Below are positions 27,054 through 34,411 of a stretch of DNA of 64,000 bases, piece by piece (within the stretch, counting starts at the first letter, position 1; the number at the start of each line of letters is the position of its first letter). The position numbers were made by a program, and so were the translations under genes. The DNA comes from Desulfotomaculum copahuensis (lineage in GTDB: Bacteria; Bacillota; Desulfotomaculia; Desulfotomaculales; Desulfovirgulaceae). The stretch spans positions 62,001-126,000 of the forward strand of contig NZ_LYVF01000069.1 in NCBI RefSeq assembly GCF_001655685.1, in the 5' to 3' direction. The notes under the pieces were generated by a model, which was given only the letters and a program-made list of their open reading frames with translations, did no database searches and had not been told where the DNA came from.

Positions 27054-27461
27054 ATGATTCTGATGGATGGTTTTCCATACAACCCGGAGCAACTGCCGCC
27101 TCTGGTGCTGGCCTATATCGGCGACGCCGTGTATGAGCTGGCCATCCGGCAATATCTGGCGGGCCGGGGCTTGACCCGGGTGAATCAGCTGCACCGGGAA
27201 ACCATAAAATATGTGCGTGCCGACAATCAGGCCCGGGTGCTGCGCGCACTGGAGGACAAGCTGCTGCCGGAAGAGGCCGCCCTGGCCCGCCGGGGGCGCA
27301 ACGCCAAGAGCGGACACCCGCCCCACGGAGCGGATGTCTCTGCCTACCGTCACAGCACCGGTCTGGAATGCCTGATTGGCTACCTTTATCTGGCCGGAAG
27401 ACACCATCGCCTGGCGGAAATCATGGCCCTGGCCCGGCAGGCGGTGGAGGAACGGCAATAG
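27054..27461 (+). CDS. mrnC: Mini-ribonuclease III
   Basis: Processes the 5' and 3' ends of 23S rRNA precursor. It is a stand-alone RNase III catalytic domain of 135 residues without a dsRNA-binding domain. The signature LAYIGDAVYELAIRQYL carries catalytic acidic residues, and the C-terminal GLECLIGYLYLAG with a following Glu completes the site. The KSGHPPHGADVSAYRHSTG loop is typical of MrnC. ATG 27054 after GGGG is chosen over the adjoining TTG 27051. Its position between cysS and rlmB is the conserved one. Confidence 0.95.
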   Translation: MILMDGFPYNPEQLPPLVLAYIGDAVYELAIRQYLAGRGLTRVNQLHRETIKYVRADNQARVLRALEDKLLPEEAALARRGRNAKSGHPPHGADVSAYRHSTGLECLIGYLYLAGRHHRLAEIMALARQAVEERQ

Positions 27462-27505
27462 CTGCCTGCCATGCCGGCGCGGCCGGACTGACCGGAGGTG
27501 CTTGA

Positions 27506-28279
27506 ATGACCAGGGAAAACGATCCGGAAAACATTATCGCCGGGCGCAATCCGGTGCGGGAGGCCTTGAGAGCCGGGCGCTCCCTGAACAAGGTGTTTAT
27601 CGCCCGGGGGGTGCTGACCGGCCCGCTGCGGGAAATTTATGCCCTTTCCCGGGAGCGGCAAATCCCGGTGCAGCAGGTGGAGCGCGTGCAACTGGACAGG
27701 CTGGCGCCGGGAACGGCCCACCAGGGCGTGGCGGCCCTGGCGGCGGCCGGCGATTACGTTTCCGTGGACGACATCCTGCAGGCCGCCGGAACGGCGGATC
27801 CTTTTCTTTTGCTGCTGGACGAGGTGACCGACCCCCACAACCTGGGGGCCATCCTGCGTACGGCGGACGCCGCCGGCGTGCACGGCGTGATCATCCCCCG
27901 GCACCGGTCGGCGGGACTTACTCCGGCGGCCGGCAAGGCGGCCGCCGGGGCGGCGGAATATGTCAAGGTGGCCCGGGTGACCAACCTGGTCCGGACCATT
28001 GACTACCTCAAGCAGCAGGGCATCTGGGTGGCCGGGGCGGAAGGAACGGCCGGCGATCTTTTCTGGGACGCCCGGCTGGACGGGCCGCTGGCCCTGGTCA
28101 TCGGCGGCGAGGACAAGGGCCTGGGCCGCCTGGTGCGGGAAAAATGCGACCTCCTGGTACGCCTGCCCATGGCCGGGCGGGTAAGTTCCCTGAACGCCTC
28201 GGTGGCGGCGGCGCTGCTGACTTACGAGGTTGTCCGGCAGAGGAGACAGGCCGACCATGGAAGAATATCTGGTCGTTGA
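27506..28279 (+). CDS. rlmB: 23S rRNA (guanosine-2'-O-)-methyltransferase, TrmH/SPOUT family
   Basis: Methylates 23S rRNA G2251 in the peptidyl-transferase P loop, using S-adenosylmethionine. 257 residues: an N-terminal substrate-binding domain (NIIAGRNPVREALRAG) and a SPOUT domain with motif 1 NLGAILRTADAAGVHGVI, motif 2 ALVIGGEDKGLGRL and motif 3 PMAGRVSSLNASVAAAL. ATG 27506 follows GGAGGTG. The 3' end overlaps the next gene by 23 bp, so the two are co-translated. Confidence 0.95.
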   Translation: MTRENDPENIIAGRNPVREALRAGRSLNKVFIARGVLTGPLREIYALSRERQIPVQQVERVQLDRLAPGTAHQGVAALAAAGDYVSVDDILQAAGTADPFLLLLDEVTDPHNLGAILRTADAAGVHGVIIPRHRSAGLTPAAGKAAAGAAEYVKVARVTNLVRTIDYLKQQGIWVAGAEGTAGDLFWDARLDGPLALVIGGEDKGLGRLVREKCDLLVRLPMAGRVSSLNASVAAALLTYEVVRQRRQADHGRISGR

Positions 28280-28769
28280 CGGATACAATGTGATTTACGC
28301 CTGGCCGGAGCTGGACAAACTGAAGGAAGTCAGCCTGGAACAGGCGCGCAACCGGCTGGTGGACATCATGATCAACTTCGCCGCCTTGAGCGGCAAGTAC
28401 GTGGTGGTGGTTTTCGACGCCCATCAGGTCAAACAGGCTGTGGAGCACAGTGAAATGGTCAACGGTGTGGAAGTGATTTATACCGCCGAAGGTGAAACCG
28501 CCGATTCGCTGATTGAAAAGCTGGTCAAGGAATTGTCCGTACGCGGCACCGTACATGTGGCCACTTACGACTGGGCCGAACAGCGCATGATTCTCGGCCG
28601 GGGCGCCTACCGCCTCACACCCCGGGAGCTGCGGGAGCAGGTACAGCGTCTGGAAAAAGAAAGCAGGCGGCATTACGGTCGCGGCAAACCGGCCGATGCC
28701 TACCTGGAAAACCGTCTGGCCAAGGAGGTACGCTCAATTTTGGAAAAATGGCGGCGGAAAAAGGAATAG
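28257..28769 (+). CDS. rae1: Rae1/YacP-type NYN-domain ribosome-associated endoribonuclease
   Basis: NYN (PIN-like) nuclease of 170 residues; the Bacillus homologue enters the ribosomal A site and cleaves mRNA during translation. The N-terminal YLVVDGYNVIYAWPEL carries the first catalytic Asp, VVVFDAHQVK the second, and the third lies in ETADSLIEKLV. The C-terminus is basic (RHYGRGK). ATG 28257 lies inside rlmB. In Bacillus the order continues to sigH; here it is broken by opposite-strand spore genes that end two bases after this stop. Confidence 0.92.
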   Translation: MEEYLVVDGYNVIYAWPELDKLKEVSLEQARNRLVDIMINFAALSGKYVVVVFDAHQVKQAVEHSEMVNGVEVIYTAEGETADSLIEKLVKELSVRGTVHVATYDWAEQRMILGRGAYRLTPRELREQVQRLEKESRRHYGRGKPADAYLENRLAKEVRSILEKWRRKKE

Positions 28770-28771
28770 GG

Positions 28772-29023
28772 TTACAGTGTGTTTTCAAATACCGGAGCCG
28801 GACCGATGGGATTATCCAGAATGTCCGGGTCGAATACAGTGCCGCAGGAGAACGAAGGTGACAAATCACCTGTGAGTGCGCCCTGGCCGTTGTTGAACTT
28901 GTTGTAACTGGTAAAGTTGTCGTTGGCAGAAGGTCCAAAGTTGACGATGCTTCCCCGGTCCAGGCTGTTAATTTTAAAGTTGAAAATATTCAAGATGGGA
29001 GGTGATAAAACAACTAAAGGCAA
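28772..29023 (-). CDS. GerPA/GerPF-type spore germination protein
   Basis: 83-residue small spore protein. The stretch FKINSLDRGSIVNFGPSAND followed by GTVFDPDILDNPI matches the GerPA/GerPF pattern (I-N-x(3)-G-x-V-N-F-G ... DPD-x(2)-D-x-P). GerP proteins sit in the spore coat and help germinants cross it. The N-terminus is longer than in Bacillus. The TTG start at 29023 follows GGGGG. It overlaps the upstream paralogue by 10 bp, forming a two-gene unit, and is convergent with rae1. Confidence 0.82.
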   Translation of the reverse strand: MPLVVLSPPILNIFNFKINSLDRGSIVNFGPSANDNFTSYNKFNNGQGALTGDLSPSFSCGTVFDPDILDNPIGPAPVFENTL

Positions 29024-29283
29024 TGCCCTTCCCCCTTTAACATGTTTTGTTTTGGGCCGGCAATCAAGGGTTCCTTGAAAAAGGGCTGGTCCATGAAGTC
29101 CGCGTCATCCACAAGATTCCCCATTCCGGCAAAACAGGTCTCATCCCCGTAGTTGGAGCCGGTGCCCTCATTGCGTTTGGCCACGCTGTTCCACTCCGCC
29201 AAAAAATTTTGCCCGATGTTCATGGCCGACCCGTTTTCAATAGCATTTATTTTCATCAAAAATATATTTATAACTAGGGACAC
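29014..29283 (-). CDS. Second GerPA/GerPF-like spore protein
   Basis: Paralogue of the next gene, about 89 residues. MKINAIENGSAMNIGQNFLA and the later GNLVDDADFMDQPF keep the GerPA/PF spacing, with Ala-Met-Asn-Ile-Gly in place of Val-Asn-Phe-Gly. GTG 29283 is preferred since AGAGGTGA lies just upstream and it gives the same N-terminal layout as its paralogue; TTG 29310 would add nine residues. CATATATT (29316-29309, minus strand) could be a sporulation sigma-E/K -10, but the -35 is unclear. Confidence 0.78.
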   Translation of the reverse strand: MSLVINIFLMKINAIENGSAMNIGQNFLAEWNSVAKRNEGTGSNYGDETCFAGMGNLVDDADFMDQPFFKEPLIAGPKQNMLKGEGHCL

Positions 29284-29362
29284 TCCGTCACCTCTTTCCC
29301 TTTTTAGCAATATATGATCGCCGGCGCTATTTTAAGATGGCAGATAAAGGAGGGCGTTCCTG

Positions 29363-29818
29363 ATGTTTGATCAGGAAAAGTTCCAGCAGTGGAGCAAGAT
29401 GGCCCAGAAAATGTACGGACGCGATTTCTGGTCCAGTGTATTCAACAACCCGCAGGCCAAAGAGATGATCAACAACTTTGCCGGTCTGATGGACGGGGAT
29501 AAAGCATTCCCCCGGGTGGATGTTTACCAGACGGCCCAGGAATTTTACATCCTGGTTGATCTGCCGGGGGTGCGCAAGGAGGACGTGCTCATCCAGGTGG
29601 TGGGCGACCGGCTGGAGGTCAAAGGCAGCGTACATAACCCCTATCACGGGTTTCAGACCTTGTCCGCGGAAAGATTCACCGGTAATTTCCAGCGCACCGT
29701 CCAGCTGCCGGATTACGTCGATCACGCGCACTATACGGCCAAGTTTAGTGACGGCCTGCTGGAAATCCGCCTGCCCCGGGCCGCCGAGTCGCCGGTGAAA
29801 ACGCTGCATATCGACTAG
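29363..29818 (+). CDS. Hsp20/alpha-crystallin small heat-shock protein
   Basis: 151-residue ATP-independent chaperone. The alpha-crystallin domain starts at FPRVDVYQTAQEFYILVDLPGVRKEDVLIQ and runs to the GLLEIRLPR strand; the C-terminal I-x-I motif of canonical sHsps is not evident. The N-terminal arm (QQWSKMAQKMYGRDFW) is short and helical. ATG 29363 follows AAAGGAGGG. It lies between GerP-type genes on both sides and so may be a spore-coat-associated sHsp, like CotM of Bacillus, rather than a general stress protein. Confidence 0.88.
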   Translation: MFDQEKFQQWSKMAQKMYGRDFWSSVFNNPQAKEMINNFAGLMDGDKAFPRVDVYQTAQEFYILVDLPGVRKEDVLIQVVGDRLEVKGSVHNPYHGFQTLSAERFTGNFQRTVQLPDYVDHAHYTAKFSDGLLEIRLPRAAESPVKTLHID

Positions 29819-29864
29819 CGGGCCGGGTTGCTGCAAACATGAATTTAAGCCTGGTGGTAAGCGT

Positions 29865-30464
29865 ATGCATATATTCCCCTTTTGGCACAGGGCAAAAAAA
29901 AGGCCGGACGAATTGGCGCAGCGGGTGGCCGGGTTGGAACAGGAAGTCGCGGACTTGAAACAATGCTGCCGGGAACTGGCGGGATCCGCCTGTGCACCGG
30001 TGGTGGTGGAAAAGCTGTGCGTGGAGCGCATCAGCGTGGACCGGCTGGAATTCACCAACAATCTGGGCGCTCTGGGGATCAGGGAACTGAGCGGCAGTTT
30101 GAACATCGGCGCCAACTACGGTGTTCCGCCGGGAAAAAAGGGTGGGCCGCCGCCTTCCGGTGCGACTTCGCCTCCGGTGCCGCCTCCCGGTGCAACCCCG
30201 GTCCCCGGGCATGCGGGCGGAAAGGAAGCGCGTTCACCCGGCAAAAAGGCCGGTGCGCCGGCGCCGCCGGGCAGCAAAGGCCCACCGCCCCCGTCCCCGG
30301 TTCCGGGAGTTGACGGTTCCCCGCCCCCGCCGTCCGGGCCCGGCATGCCCGGGCCATCCTCCGCGGACCGGAAGGTGGCTCCTCAACCACCGGTTCAAAA
30401 ACCGGTAAATATAGTTTTCAAAAGAGGTGACAGTATTAAACGGGCGCCTGAAAACACCCTGTGA
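29865..30464 (+). CDS. GerPC-like protein with a Pro/Gly-rich tail
   Basis: 199 residues. Residues 12-45 form a coiled coil (LAQRVAGLEQEVADLKQCC). The core VEKLCVERISVDRLEF...IRELSGSLNIGANYG resembles the GerPC region that ends in G-T-L-N-I-G. The C-terminal half (about 87-180) is a low-complexity Pro/Gly/Lys tail with no recognised fold. It follows the sHsp by 46 bp and is divergent from the two GerPA/PF-like genes, so the cluster looks like a reduced gerP locus. The assignment is by motif and context only. Confidence 0.62.
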   Translation: MHIFPFWHRAKKRPDELAQRVAGLEQEVADLKQCCRELAGSACAPVVVEKLCVERISVDRLEFTNNLGALGIRELSGSLNIGANYGVPPGKKGGPPPSGATSPPVPPPGATPVPGHAGGKEARSPGKKAGAPAPPGSKGPPPPSPVPGVDGSPPPPSGPGMPGPSSADRKVAPQPPVQKPVNIVFKRGDSIKRAPENTL

Positions 30465-30636
30465 AGTCAACGGTTTTCGGGTACGGTAATGTAAGGTCGC
30501 TACCGGCAAAAATGCTGGGGGCGCGTATCACCCGTTGCTGCCGGCATGTTGTTGAAGGGAACCTTGACGTAATTTTGGTCATGGAGTTATTGACAGACAG
30601 TTACATTCGGTAAAAATAATATGGTTGCTCACATAT

Positions 30637-30668
30637 CCGGTTGTCTGGCAAAGACGGCCGGTTTTTTT
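30637..30668 (+). terminator. Rho-independent terminator after the spore locus
   Basis: CCGGTTGTCT (30637-30646) pairs with AGACGGCCGG (30652-30661) with two G-U pairs, followed by seven T. It is the main feature of the 341-bp gap 30465-30805. A TTGACA at 30590 lacks a good -10 and is not called. Confidence 0.8.
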
Positions 30669-30805
30669 ATTTTTGTTTTCACCCGAAGTAGTTAATCCCT
30701 TTTTCACCCGCGCTGGTACCAATTACATCCCTTCTGGCGATTTTAAACCCCGGGCGCCTATTTTATATTTTAGTTGTACAAAAAGTTTAGGGAGATGAAT
30801 GCCTG

Positions 30806-31660
30806 ATGGAAATGAAACAAATCGGCGTTCTGGGGGCCGGGGCGATGGGCGGCGGCATCGCCCAGGTGGCCGCCGTGGCGGGATACCAGGTTATTTTATA
30901 CGATGCGGTGCCGGGTCAGGTGGACCGGGCCACCGGCCGCATGGACGGGTTTTTCAAAAAGAGCGTGGAAAAGGGTAAGATGACGGAAGCGGAGCGGGCA
31001 GCCGTTCTGGAGCGGATCCGGCCGGCTGCCGGAATGGATGACTTCGCACAGGCGGATCTGGTGATTGAGGCCATCATCGAGGATCCGGTGGCCAAAAAGG
31101 AAGCCTTTGCCCAACTGGACGACATTTGCAAGCCGGAAGCCTGCCTGGTCAGCAACACCTCCTCCATTTCCATCACCACCATTGCCGCCGCCACCGGCCG
31201 GCCGGCGAAGGTGGCCGGCATGCATTTTTTCAACCCGCCGCCCTTGATGAAACTGGTGGAAGTGATCCGGGGCTATTTCACGGCTGATGACACTGTGCAG
31301 TTGGTGTCCGCGGTGGCCCGGGAAATGGGCAAAACTCCCATTGAGGTGAAAAAGGACTCCCCCGGCTTTGTGGTCAACCGTATCCTGCTGGCCCAGTTTG
31401 CGGAAGCAATCCGCCTGTTGGAAGAAGGCGTGGCCAGTGTGGAAGACATTGACCGGGCGGTGAAGCTGGGGCTCAACTATCCGATGGGGCCTTTTGAATT
31501 GCAGGATTTCACCGGTGTGGACATCGGTTATCACGTGCTGAACTACTTTTATGATGAATTCAAGGATATGCGCTGGAACCCGCCCCAGGCGCTGAAGGCT
31601 TTGATCCGTGCCGGCCGGCTGGGACGGAAAAGCGGGGCGGGCTGGTACGAATATAAGTAA
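30806..31660 (+). CDS. hbd: 3-hydroxyacyl-CoA dehydrogenase (3-hydroxybutyryl-CoA type)
   Basis: NAD(P)-dependent oxidation of 3-hydroxyacyl-CoA or the reverse, 284 residues, a single-domain cytoplasmic enzyme. The Rossmann motif is GVLGAGAMGGGIAQ. The catalytic His is in GMHFFNPPPLMKLVEV with Glu in the following helix, and the substrate-loop Asn is in SPGFVVNRIL. ATG 30806 follows GGGAGATGA. Crotonase and thiolase genes follow, giving a beta-oxidation-type set. C4 or ring-derived 3-hydroxyacyl-CoA substrates are both possible. Confidence 0.95.
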   Translation: MEMKQIGVLGAGAMGGGIAQVAAVAGYQVILYDAVPGQVDRATGRMDGFFKKSVEKGKMTEAERAAVLERIRPAAGMDDFAQADLVIEAIIEDPVAKKEAFAQLDDICKPEACLVSNTSSISITTIAAATGRPAKVAGMHFFNPPPLMKLVEVIRGYFTADDTVQLVSAVAREMGKTPIEVKKDSPGFVVNRILLAQFAEAIRLLEEGVASVEDIDRAVKLGLNYPMGPFELQDFTGVDIGYHVLNYFYDEFKDMRWNPPQALKALIRAGRLGRKSGAGWYEYK

Positions 31661-31755
31661 GCCTCCTCCGGGGCAAGCCCGGATGCTTCTTCAGACGATT
31701 GCCGCCCAGGCAACCGGAAGGTTGTCCGGCTTGCATTTGTAAAGTAATTTGCGGG

Positions 31756-31847
31756 TATTGGCTCTTTTATTCTACTGCACAAATGGGTATTCACCTGGTA
31801 TCACTGCGTCAGCCGGAGTTATTGGCTCTTTCATTTTGCAGCACAAA
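31756..31847. repeat. Imperfect 28-bp direct repeat in the hbd-crt gap
   Basis: Two copies at 31756-31783 and 31820-31847, 64 bp start to start, share 24 of 28 positions. Both begin TATTGGCTCTTT and end GCACAAA. They lie in the 241-bp gap between hbd and the enoyl-CoA hydratase gene and may be paired regulator sites. No promoter hexamers are clear. Confidence 0.65.
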
Positions 31848-31901
31848 GCGGCAGGTTTTCACAATGCACTTTTATAATCGGGTGCAGAAGGAGGTATAAA
31901 C

Positions 31902-32681
31902 TTGTCCTACCAGACGATCACACTGGTCAAAGAAGCGGGCGTAGTCACCCTGACCATCAACCGTCCGCCCCTGAATCCGTTGAACAGCCAGTTTTTCCGC
32001 GAACTGGACCGGGTGGTGGCGGAGATCGGCGGCGATCAAGAGGTACGGGTGCTGATCATCACCGGCGCTGGTGAAAAGGCTTTTGCGGCGGGGGCCGACG
32101 TCACCGAAATGGTGGACCTGACGCCGCTGGAAATGTACGATTTTTGCCGCCTTTCCCTGGCAGCCTACAACAGACTGGAAAACCTGGATAAACCAACGAT
32201 CGCGGCGGTGAACGGCCTGGCCCTGGGGGGTGGGTGCGAACTGGCCCTGGCCTGCGACTTCCGTCTGGCGGCGGAAACTGCCCGGTTCGCCCTGCCGGAA
32301 ATCAATCTGGGCATTATTCCCGGCGGCGGCGGCACCCAGCGACTGCCCAGGTTGATCGGCACGGCCCGGGCCAGGGAGTTGCTCTTTTTGGGGGAAATGA
32401 TTGACGCCGCCACAGCCCGGGAATACGGCCTGGTCAACCGGGTGGTGCCTGGAAACGCACTGCTGTCCGAAGCCGGCAAGCTGGCGGAAAAGCTGCTGGC
32501 CAAACCGCCGGTGGCCCAGCGCATGCTCAAAATGGCGCTGAACAACGGCATGAATATGGATCTCCCTGCCGCCCTGCTTTTTGAGCTGGAGAGTTTTCTG
32601 CTCGCTTTTGGCAGCGCGGACCGGGTGGAAGGTTTCCGCGCCCTGCTGGAAAAGCGCAAGCCGGAGTTCAAAGGAAAATAA
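31902..32681 (+). CDS. Enoyl-CoA hydratase/isomerase (crotonase family)
   Basis: Adds water across the 2,3-double bond of enoyl-CoA; 259 residues. The oxyanion-hole motif is GAGEKAFAAGADVTEM, and the two catalytic acids Glu113 (GLALGGGCELALACDF) and Glu133 (PEINLGIIPGGGG) are both present, which favours hydratase over other crotonase activities. The TTG start follows GAAGGAGG. A thiolase gene begins 17 bp later. The substrate may be crotonyl-CoA or a longer or cyclic enoyl-CoA. Confidence 0.95.
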   Translation: MSYQTITLVKEAGVVTLTINRPPLNPLNSQFFRELDRVVAEIGGDQEVRVLIITGAGEKAFAAGADVTEMVDLTPLEMYDFCRLSLAAYNRLENLDKPTIAAVNGLALGGGCELALACDFRLAAETARFALPEINLGIIPGGGGTQRLPRLIGTARARELLFLGEMIDAATAREYGLVNRVVPGNALLSEAGKLAEKLLAKPPVAQRMLKMALNNGMNMDLPAALLFELESFLLAFGSADRVEGFRALLEKRKPEFKGK

Positions 32682-32698
32682 AGGCGGGGGTTTTTCCC

Positions 32699-33868
32699 AT
32701 GCGCAACGTCTGTGTCATTGCCGGCGGACAGTCCACCTGGGGACTGCGCCGGGCCAGCCAGCGGGATTTATTCCAGGAGGCCGGCAAGGCCTGTTTTGAT
32801 AGTAACGATCTGATCAGCAACAAGAATATCGACGGCTTGATTGTCGCTTCGGCCGGCACCGGAAGGTGCTCCTTGCAGACCCACCTGGCGCCTCTGGTGG
32901 CGGAGTACCTGGGCATCAAGCCGGAAAGCGTCTGTGCCCGGGTGGAGCTGTCGGGCGCCAGCGGCAGCGCCGGGATCATCATGGCCTACGGGTTGATTAA
33001 AAGCGGCGTGGCCGATGTGGTGATGGTCGCCGGCGGGGAAAAGCTCCACCTGCCGCAGTGCCGGGAGGCCGATTACAGCGGGCCCGGTTCGCTGGATCGC
33101 GACTGGGACGGCGCGATGGGACTGGGACTGCCGCCGCTTTTTGCCCTGGCCGCCAAACAGCATATGAAAAAGTACGGCACCACGGAGGAGCAAATGGCCT
33201 TGGTGGCGGTAAAAAACCGGCGTAACGGCATGAATAACCCCAAAGGGCAGTTCCGGGAGCCGGTTGATCTGAAAACAGCCCTCAACGCCAAAACCGTCGT
33301 GCAGCCATTGAAACTATTCGACTGCTGCCCGGTTACCGATGGTGCGGCGGCGATCATTCTGGCCGTGGAGGACAAAGCGCGCTATTTCACCGATCAACCG
33401 CTGGTTTACATCCGGGGGTGCGCCCAGGCCAGCGCGGGCAACATGACAGCCAACATGGCCAGCTGGACTACCTGGGAGGCATTGAAAACGGCCGCCCGGC
33501 AGGCCTACCGGAACGCCCGCATTCAGCCGCAGGATGTGGATGTGGCCCAGACGCACGACTGTTTTACCATTGCCGAGATCATCGCATATGAGGACCTTGG
33601 TTTTTGCGAGAAAGGTGAAGGCGGTTGCTTCATCCAGGAAGGGAAGGCCGATTTTGGCGGGCAGGTGCCGGTGAATACGGACGGCGGACTGTTAAGCTGC
33701 GGCCATCCCCCGGGGGCCACCGGCATCCGCCAGGGCATCGAGATTATGCGTCAGCTGCGGGGGGACGCCGTCAGGCAGGTGGCGGGCGCGCGCATTGGCT
33801 TGACCCATAACCTGAGCGGCGCCATCTCTGCGCATACGGTGGTTGTTTACGGGAGGGATCTGGAATGA
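32699..33868 (+). CDS. SCP2/nondecarboxylating-type thiolase lacking the nucleophilic Cys
   Basis: 389-residue thiolase-fold protein. His286 (QTHDCFT) and His336 (SCGHPPGATG) are intact, but the nucleophile motif that normally reads E-x-x-C-x-S-G is VELSGASGS, so Gly86 stands at the Cys position. No other Cys lies in that loop. The last block, usually G-x-G-G, is LTHNLSG. The stop overlaps the DUF35 start (ATGA). Thiolase/DUF35 pairs are known in archaeal mevalonate synthesis and in benzoylsuccinyl-CoA thiolase BbsAB. Without the Cys it may be a scaffold, or catalyse a reaction that needs no acyl-enzyme. Confidence 0.88.
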   Translation: MRNVCVIAGGQSTWGLRRASQRDLFQEAGKACFDSNDLISNKNIDGLIVASAGTGRCSLQTHLAPLVAEYLGIKPESVCARVELSGASGSAGIIMAYGLIKSGVADVVMVAGGEKLHLPQCREADYSGPGSLDRDWDGAMGLGLPPLFALAAKQHMKKYGTTEEQMALVAVKNRRNGMNNPKGQFREPVDLKTALNAKTVVQPLKLFDCCPVTDGAAAIILAVEDKARYFTDQPLVYIRGCAQASAGNMTANMASWTTWEALKTAARQAYRNARIQPQDVDVAQTHDCFTIAEIIAYEDLGFCEKGEGGCFIQEGKADFGGQVPVNTDGGLLSCGHPPGATGIRQGIEIMRQLRGDAVRQVAGARIGLTHNLSGAISAHTVVVYGRDLE

Positions 33869-34347
33869 AGGGCATATCGCTGCTAGAGGGAAAATACGCG
33901 GTGACCATGGATCCGTACCCGCAGCAAAGCAAGGAATTCAACCGTATCCATCCCTTTTATGAGAACCTCCGGCAAAAACGTTTTACCACCACCCGCTGTC
34001 GCAGCTGCGGCTGGCGTTCCTTTCCACCACGGGTGATCTGTCCGGAATGCCTGTCCACGGAACTGGAATGGGTGGACCTGCCGGTCAGGGGGCGCGTGCT
34101 GGTGGTGACCGAGGAGGAAACCGGGGTGCCTGCGGGCTTTGACCCCCCGTTGATCCATGCCCTGATTGATCTGGACGGACAGTTGACCTATTTCGGCCGG
34201 GTGATTAATTGCGCGACTGGTGAATTGAAAGAAGGCGACGAAGTGAAACTGGCTGTTTTCCGGGTGGAGCCGGTGCCGGTGGACGCGAAAAAGGGCGCTG
34301 TCATCCTGCAGGAGCGGGTCTTTTTCGCCTTTGAAAAAGTAAAGTGA
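33865..34347 (+). CDS. DUF35 OB-fold protein with zinc ribbon (thiolase partner)
   Basis: 160 residues. The rubredoxin-like zinc ribbon uses Cys45, Cys48, Cys59 and Cys62 (TRCRSCGW...VICPEC), followed by an OB fold (about 70-150). Such proteins bind the CoA arm and bridge thiolases to partner enzymes; BbsA of anaerobic toluene degradation is an example. It overlaps the thiolase stop by 4 bp, so a 1:1 complex with that protein is expected. Confidence 0.88.
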   Translation: MKGISLLEGKYAVTMDPYPQQSKEFNRIHPFYENLRQKRFTTTRCRSCGWRSFPPRVICPECLSTELEWVDLPVRGRVLVVTEEETGVPAGFDPPLIHALIDLDGQLTYFGRVINCATGELKEGDEVKLAVFRVEPVPVDAKKGAVILQERVFFAFEKVK

Positions 34348-34411
34348 GCTTGTTTCTATTTGTTGCATCATGCGGGTGAGTAAGCAGTAAGGGCATAAGG
34401 GGCTGACAATT

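Noticed and set aside
30590-30622. TTGACA with AT-rich downstream sequence
   Set aside because: No acceptable -10 at 16-18 bp and it runs straight into a terminator.
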